A stretch of 8,219 nt of DNA. Origin: Bacillota bacterium (GTDB lineage Bacteria > Bacillota > Clostridia > Clostridiales > Clostridiaceae). The notes beneath the pieces were generated by a model that was not told the origin of the DNA, did not search any database, and saw only the letters and a list, made by a program, of their open reading frames with translations. How positions within the stretch are numbered: the stretch's first letter is position 1; each line of letters begins with the position of its first letter. The position numbers were made by a program, and so were the translations under genes. This document shows, piece after piece, positions 6,097 to 8,219 of the stretch. Where the stretch lies: NCBI GenBank assembly GCA_023417975.1, contig JAEZDX010000370.1, positions 1 to 8,219 of the forward strand. Reading direction: 5' to 3'.

Positions 6097-6279
6097 CTAT
6101 TCAGATTTCAACCAGCCTATTATTTTATTTACATCATTAACATTAGAATGACCACCTTCAGCTATAATATTTATTTCTGCCTGTTGAAGCCACCTTCCTA
6201 AACGTCTTGCAGTCTTATATGAATGCAGCATTATATCTTTTGCTCCTATAAATAGTACAGTTGGCATGTTTAGTTCTTT
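6097..6279 (-). pseudogene. C-terminal remnant of an alpha/beta hydrolase
   Basis: A short frame of 60 codons, bounded upstream by a TAG at 6280-6282, encodes KELNMPTVLFIGAKD and continues to a GGH motif and a terminal GWLKSE. This is the closing part of an alpha/beta hydrolase: the MPTVLFIGAKD strand normally carries the catalytic aspartate and the IIAEGGH strand the catalytic histidine. The nucleophile elbow (GxSxG), oxyanion-hole region and first two thirds of the protein are missing, so it cannot work as a hydrolase. The only in-frame ATG (6265-6267) gives 56 residues and has no good ribosome binding site. The break falls at about 6280, shortly before the promoter of the acetyltransferase gene on the other strand. 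It is read as the relic of a deletion or rearrangement. Confidence 0.7.
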
Positions 6280-6307
6280 CTATCGATTTCTATACACTGT
6301 AATTTTA

Positions 6308-6316
6308 TGGTATAAT
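6308..6316 (+). promoter_or_regulatory. Extended -10 promoter of the GNAT acetyltransferase gene
   Basis: TGGTATAAT is a perfect TATAAT (6311-6316) with the TGn extension; no good -35 is visible 16-18 bp upstream. It is the best promoter for the gene at 6417 and implies a leader of about 90-100 bases. It lies about 30 bp beyond the break point of the hydrolase remnant. Confidence 0.55.
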
Positions 6317-6337
6317 ATAATGATAAAGTAATTGGGT

Positions 6338-6355
6338 TTAGCAAGCTCATGCTAA
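6338..6355 (+). other. Small hairpin in the leader of the acetyltransferase gene
   Basis: TTAGCA and TGCTAA form a 6-bp stem with a 6-base loop in the presumed 5' leader. There is no U-tract and the sequence does not match a riboswitch class or T-box that I recognise. Otherwise 6317-6400 shows no clear element. Confidence 0.25.
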
Positions 6356-6416
6356 GCAGTACAAACTTGATGAATAGCTATTTACTTTCCATATAGTATT
6401 TTGAAAGGGGTATACC

Positions 6417-6878
6417 ATGAATATAAGACAAGCCACAGATAAAGAGTTGGTCACTGTAAGAAATATAACATATGAAACTATACAAACAATATATCCTCAT
6501 TATTATCCAAAAGGAGCAGTAGCCTTTTTTATACACCATCACAGCGATAAAAATATAGCAGCTGATATTGAAAAAGGTAATGTATTCATTCTAGACATAG
6601 ATAATATATCAGTTGGAACTGTCACAGTAAAAGGCTTTGAAGTCTGTCGTTTATTTGTTTTACCGCAGTATCAAAGAAATGGATATGGAAGCTTGTTACT
6701 AGACTTTGCAGAGGAATATATATCGAAAAACTCTAAAAAGATACGTTTAGATGCTTCATTACCGGCAAAAGAAATTTACTTAAAGCGAGGTTATAAAGAC
6801 ATAGAATCTCATTGTATATTAGCGTTAAATGGGGATTATTTATATTATGACGTTATGGAGAAGGTATTAAATTTATGA
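6417..6878 (+). CDS. GNAT-family N-acetyltransferase
   Basis: The 153-residue protein is a complete single-domain GNAT enzyme, transferring acetyl from acetyl-CoA to an amine. It begins with the usual MNIRQATDKEL strand-helix. Motif A is at about 76-102 (VCRLFVLPQYQRNGYGSLLL), with the pyrophosphate-binding Q-R-N-G-Y-G at 86-91, and motif B follows at about 111-127 (LDASLPAKEIYLKRGYK). FFIHHHSD at 37-44 lies in the variable substrate region. The start is supported by AAAGGGG (6404-6410) six bases upstream of the ATG. The acceptor is unknown: close relatives in low-GC bacteria include both small-molecule and protein acetylases. The TGA stop overlaps the ATG of a short frame at 6875, suggesting that the gene once headed a two-gene operon. 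Confidence 0.9.
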   Translation: MNIRQATDKELVTVRNITYETIQTIYPHYYPKGAVAFFIHHHSDKNIAADIEKGNVFILDIDNISVGTVTVKGFEVCRLFVLPQYQRNGYGSLLLDFAEEYISKNSKKIRLDASLPAKEIYLKRGYKDIESHCILALNGDYLYYDVMEKVLNL

Positions 6879-6961
6879 AAATAGTTAAGTTTAACTTAAA
6901 AGATAAAAATGAATTATTTGAGTTAGATAAGGAATGCTTCGGAGTAAATCACTGGGATTAG
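6875..6961 (+). pseudogene. Short decayed frame overlapping the acetyltransferase stop
   Basis: An ATG overlapping the previous stop as ATGA opens a 28-codon frame, beginning MKIVKFNLKDKNELFEL and ending in CFGVNHWD before a TAG. The composition looks coding, and the start resembles the opening strand and helix of GNAT enzymes, but it is too short to identify. A second open stretch in the next frame (6957-7025, containing GYYEAPTEDALRYHLS) follows at once and may be the frameshifted continuation or another relic. A small TAGGGG/CCCCTA hairpin (6959-6964 with 6976-6981) straddles the junction. It could be a residual gene start left by deletion; a functional small peptide is less likely. Confidence 0.4.
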
Positions 6962-7047
6962 GGGGTATTATGAAGCCCCTACTGAAGATGCCTTGAGATA
7001 TCATTTAAGTACTATAAATGATTAAAGTCACATAAACAGAACAAGTA

Positions 7048-7081
7048 ATTAAATTAACCGCCTAAAGACGGTTAATTTAAT
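7048..7081. terminator. Bidirectional hairpin terminator between convergent genes
   Basis: A perfect 13-bp inverted repeat (7048-7060 and 7069-7081) with an 8-base loop has the form ATTAAATTAACCG / CGGTTAATTTAAT, so each strand ends its stem in a T-rich run. It lies between the acetyltransferase unit on the plus strand and the PLP-enzyme gene on the minus strand. The remaining bases up to 7171 show nothing I recognise. Confidence 0.6.
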
Positions 7082-7171
7082 GCAAGTACGCAGGCACTGC
7101 TTAGTATAAAGTTTAGAGAAAGTTTATACAACCAATTTAAAAATAGAGCCTGTCTATTATGACCATTGTAC

Positions 7172-8219
7172 CTATCCCTTTGTTCCTTCTGTTTCAATAA
7201 TGTGAACTGCATTTATAATATCTTTATCACTTGCATTACATACGCAAAGCCTTATTCCCTCAGCATGCTTGAAACCACTTAAATAGCAATTGATTGTACT
7301 ATATACGAGAACTTTACTGTTTAGCAAACTTTTTTCAATTTCCTCTGACTTAATATTTTTTGTTTCCAAGTATGCATATATGCCGGTTTCAGGAATGTAC
7401 CAATCTATATTATCATTATGATATTTCGAAACCGCTTTTTTCAAAACATCCATCTTATTTCTATAATAACTTTTTGTTCTTTTTATATGAGACTTGTACA
7501 TTTTACTTTTAAGAAAAACTTCCAGTGCACTTTGATTGATTATAGATGTATTTAAATCCATGCTGTACTTGAAGCGGTTAAAATCATTATGCAATTCTTG
7601 AGGGAGTATAGCTGCTCCAAGACGCAGCCCAGGCAGCAAGGTTTTTGAAAAGCTTCTGATATATATAACCTTGTCCTTATTTTTTAGCGAATATATTGGA
7701 TCTGATTTTTTATCCAGTTCAAGGTCTGCTAAATAATCATCTTCTACAATATAGACATCATATTTTTCTGCCAGCCTTATTATTTCTCTCTTTTGTCTCG
7801 TATCATAACAAAATCCTGTGGGGTTTTGATATCTTGGCATAGTATAAAAGAATTTTATATCACCTTTTTTAATTATTTTTTCAAGCTCATTCAAATCAAT
7901 GCCATTACTAAGTCTTTCAATACCCACTGCAGGAATTTTTGCGTATTCTATTATATTAAGCATAACCGAATAAGTTGGCTGCTCCACAACAATTTTAGAT
8001 TTTCCATTTGGAAATGGCATAGCGGCAAGAATGTATAAAGCCTGTTGCGAACCGTTTGTTATAAATATATCTTCTTGCCTCACAAACACCTGAAAATTTA
8101 TCAAATGCTTTTCCAGAGCATTTATTAATTCCGGCATACCTTTAGGTGATGAATATTCAAAAAGCCTTTCTCCGTAAATGGAAACGGCTTTCTCCATGCA
8201 ATGGTAAAAATCCTTATAT
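7172..8219 (-). CDS. PLP-dependent aminotransferase domain, MocR-like (open at right edge)
   Basis: The frame ends at a TAG (7172-7174) and is open at the right edge. Although an ATG lies at 8195-8197, seven more in-frame codons upstream (YKDFYHC) continue the family pattern, so that ATG is not the start. Numbering from that methionine, fold-type I aminotransferase motifs are: EYSSPKGMPEL (14-24), where substrate-binding turns begin; TNGSQQAL (47-54) for the cofactor phosphate; N125 in PRYQNPTG; VEDDY (151-155), whose aspartate contacts the pyridine nitrogen; and SFSKTLLPGLRLG (182-194) with K185 as the Schiff-base lysine. The VEDDY form and PRYQNPTG are typical of MocR/PdxR-type regulators, which carry an N-terminal GntR winged helix before this domain; that part, if present, lies outside the window. 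A free-standing aminotransferase is the alternative. The C-terminus is complete and nothing looks broken. Confidence 0.85.
   Translation of the reverse strand, partial: YKDFYHCMEKAVSIYGERLFEYSSPKGMPELINALEKHLINFQVFVRQEDIFITNGSQQALYILAAMPFPNGKSKIVVEQPTYSVMLNIIEYAKIPAVGIERLSNGIDLNELEKIIKKGDIKFFYTMPRYQNPTGFCYDTRQKREIIRLAEKYDVYIVEDDYLADLELDKKSDPIYSLKNKDKVIYIRSFSKTLLPGLRLGAAILPQELHNDFNRFKYSMDLNTSIINQSALEVFLKSKMYKSHIKRTKSYYRNKMDVLKKAVSKYHNDNIDWYIPETGIYAYLETKNIKSEEIEKSLLNSKVLVYSTINCYLSGFKHAEGIRLCVCNASDKDIINAVHIIETEGTKG

Noticed and set aside
6352..7104. CTAAGCAGT (6352-6360) and its reverse complement (7096-7104) flanking the acetyltransferase block
   Set aside because: Nine-base inverted matches are common by chance in 8 kb of AT-rich DNA, and no target-site duplication or transposase accompanies them.
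7793..8038. Plus-strand frame of 81 codons inside the PLP-enzyme gene
   Set aside because: The minus strand carries the conserved aminotransferase motifs here, so this is a shadow.
1..8219. CRISPR array, tandem repeats, tRNA or rRNA genes, insertion sequence
   Set aside because: Reading both strands showed no regularly spaced repeats, no cloverleaf or rRNA-like blocks, and no transposase or integrase frame.

Overview
The window is AT-rich DNA with Firmicute-style signals: strong AGGAGG-type ribosome binding sites, TATAAT boxes including extended -10 forms, and small A/T-rich hairpin terminators. Gene content and codon use suggest a member of the Clostridia, which is an inference from style only. 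No rRNA, tRNA, CRISPR array, insertion sequence or complete mobile element was seen.

Layout from left to right. Positions 1-413 (-) hold the N-terminal part of a GNAT-type acetyltransferase that runs off the left edge. Positions 671-1564 (+) encode an AraC-family regulator with a GyrI-like effector-binding domain, ending in a bidirectional hairpin terminator. Positions 1707-4098 (-) form a two-gene operon: a protein fusing an XRE-type helix-turn-helix to a BceA/MacB-like ABC ATPase, followed with an 11-bp overlap by an FtsX-like permease with ten predicted membrane segments. A promoter and an 8-bp inverted repeat touching its -35 box lie just upstream. Positions 4379-5304 (-) hold a class I SAM-dependent methyltransferase followed at once by a truncated MutT-like NUDIX gene. 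Positions 5432-5974 (-) encode a six-helix membrane protein of unknown role with its own extended -10 promoter. Positions 6097-6279 (-) are the C-terminal remnant of an alpha/beta hydrolase. Positions 6417-6878 (+) encode a complete GNAT acetyltransferase whose stop overlaps the start of a short decayed frame. Positions 7172-8219 (-) hold most of a MocR-like PLP-dependent aminotransferase domain that runs off the right edge.

The most notable unit is the transporter operon. BceAB-type drug-sensing transporters are normally governed by a separate two-component system and carry a large extracellular domain in the permease. Here the DNA-binding domain is on the ATPase itself, no histidine kinase or response regulator is visible nearby, and the permease has almost no loop between membrane segments 7 and 8. 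A dyad overlapping the operon promoter is a natural candidate operator, so the operon may regulate itself; this is inference. The rest is a loose collection of resistance, detoxification and regulatory genes plus at least three gene remnants, as expected of a plastic accessory region.
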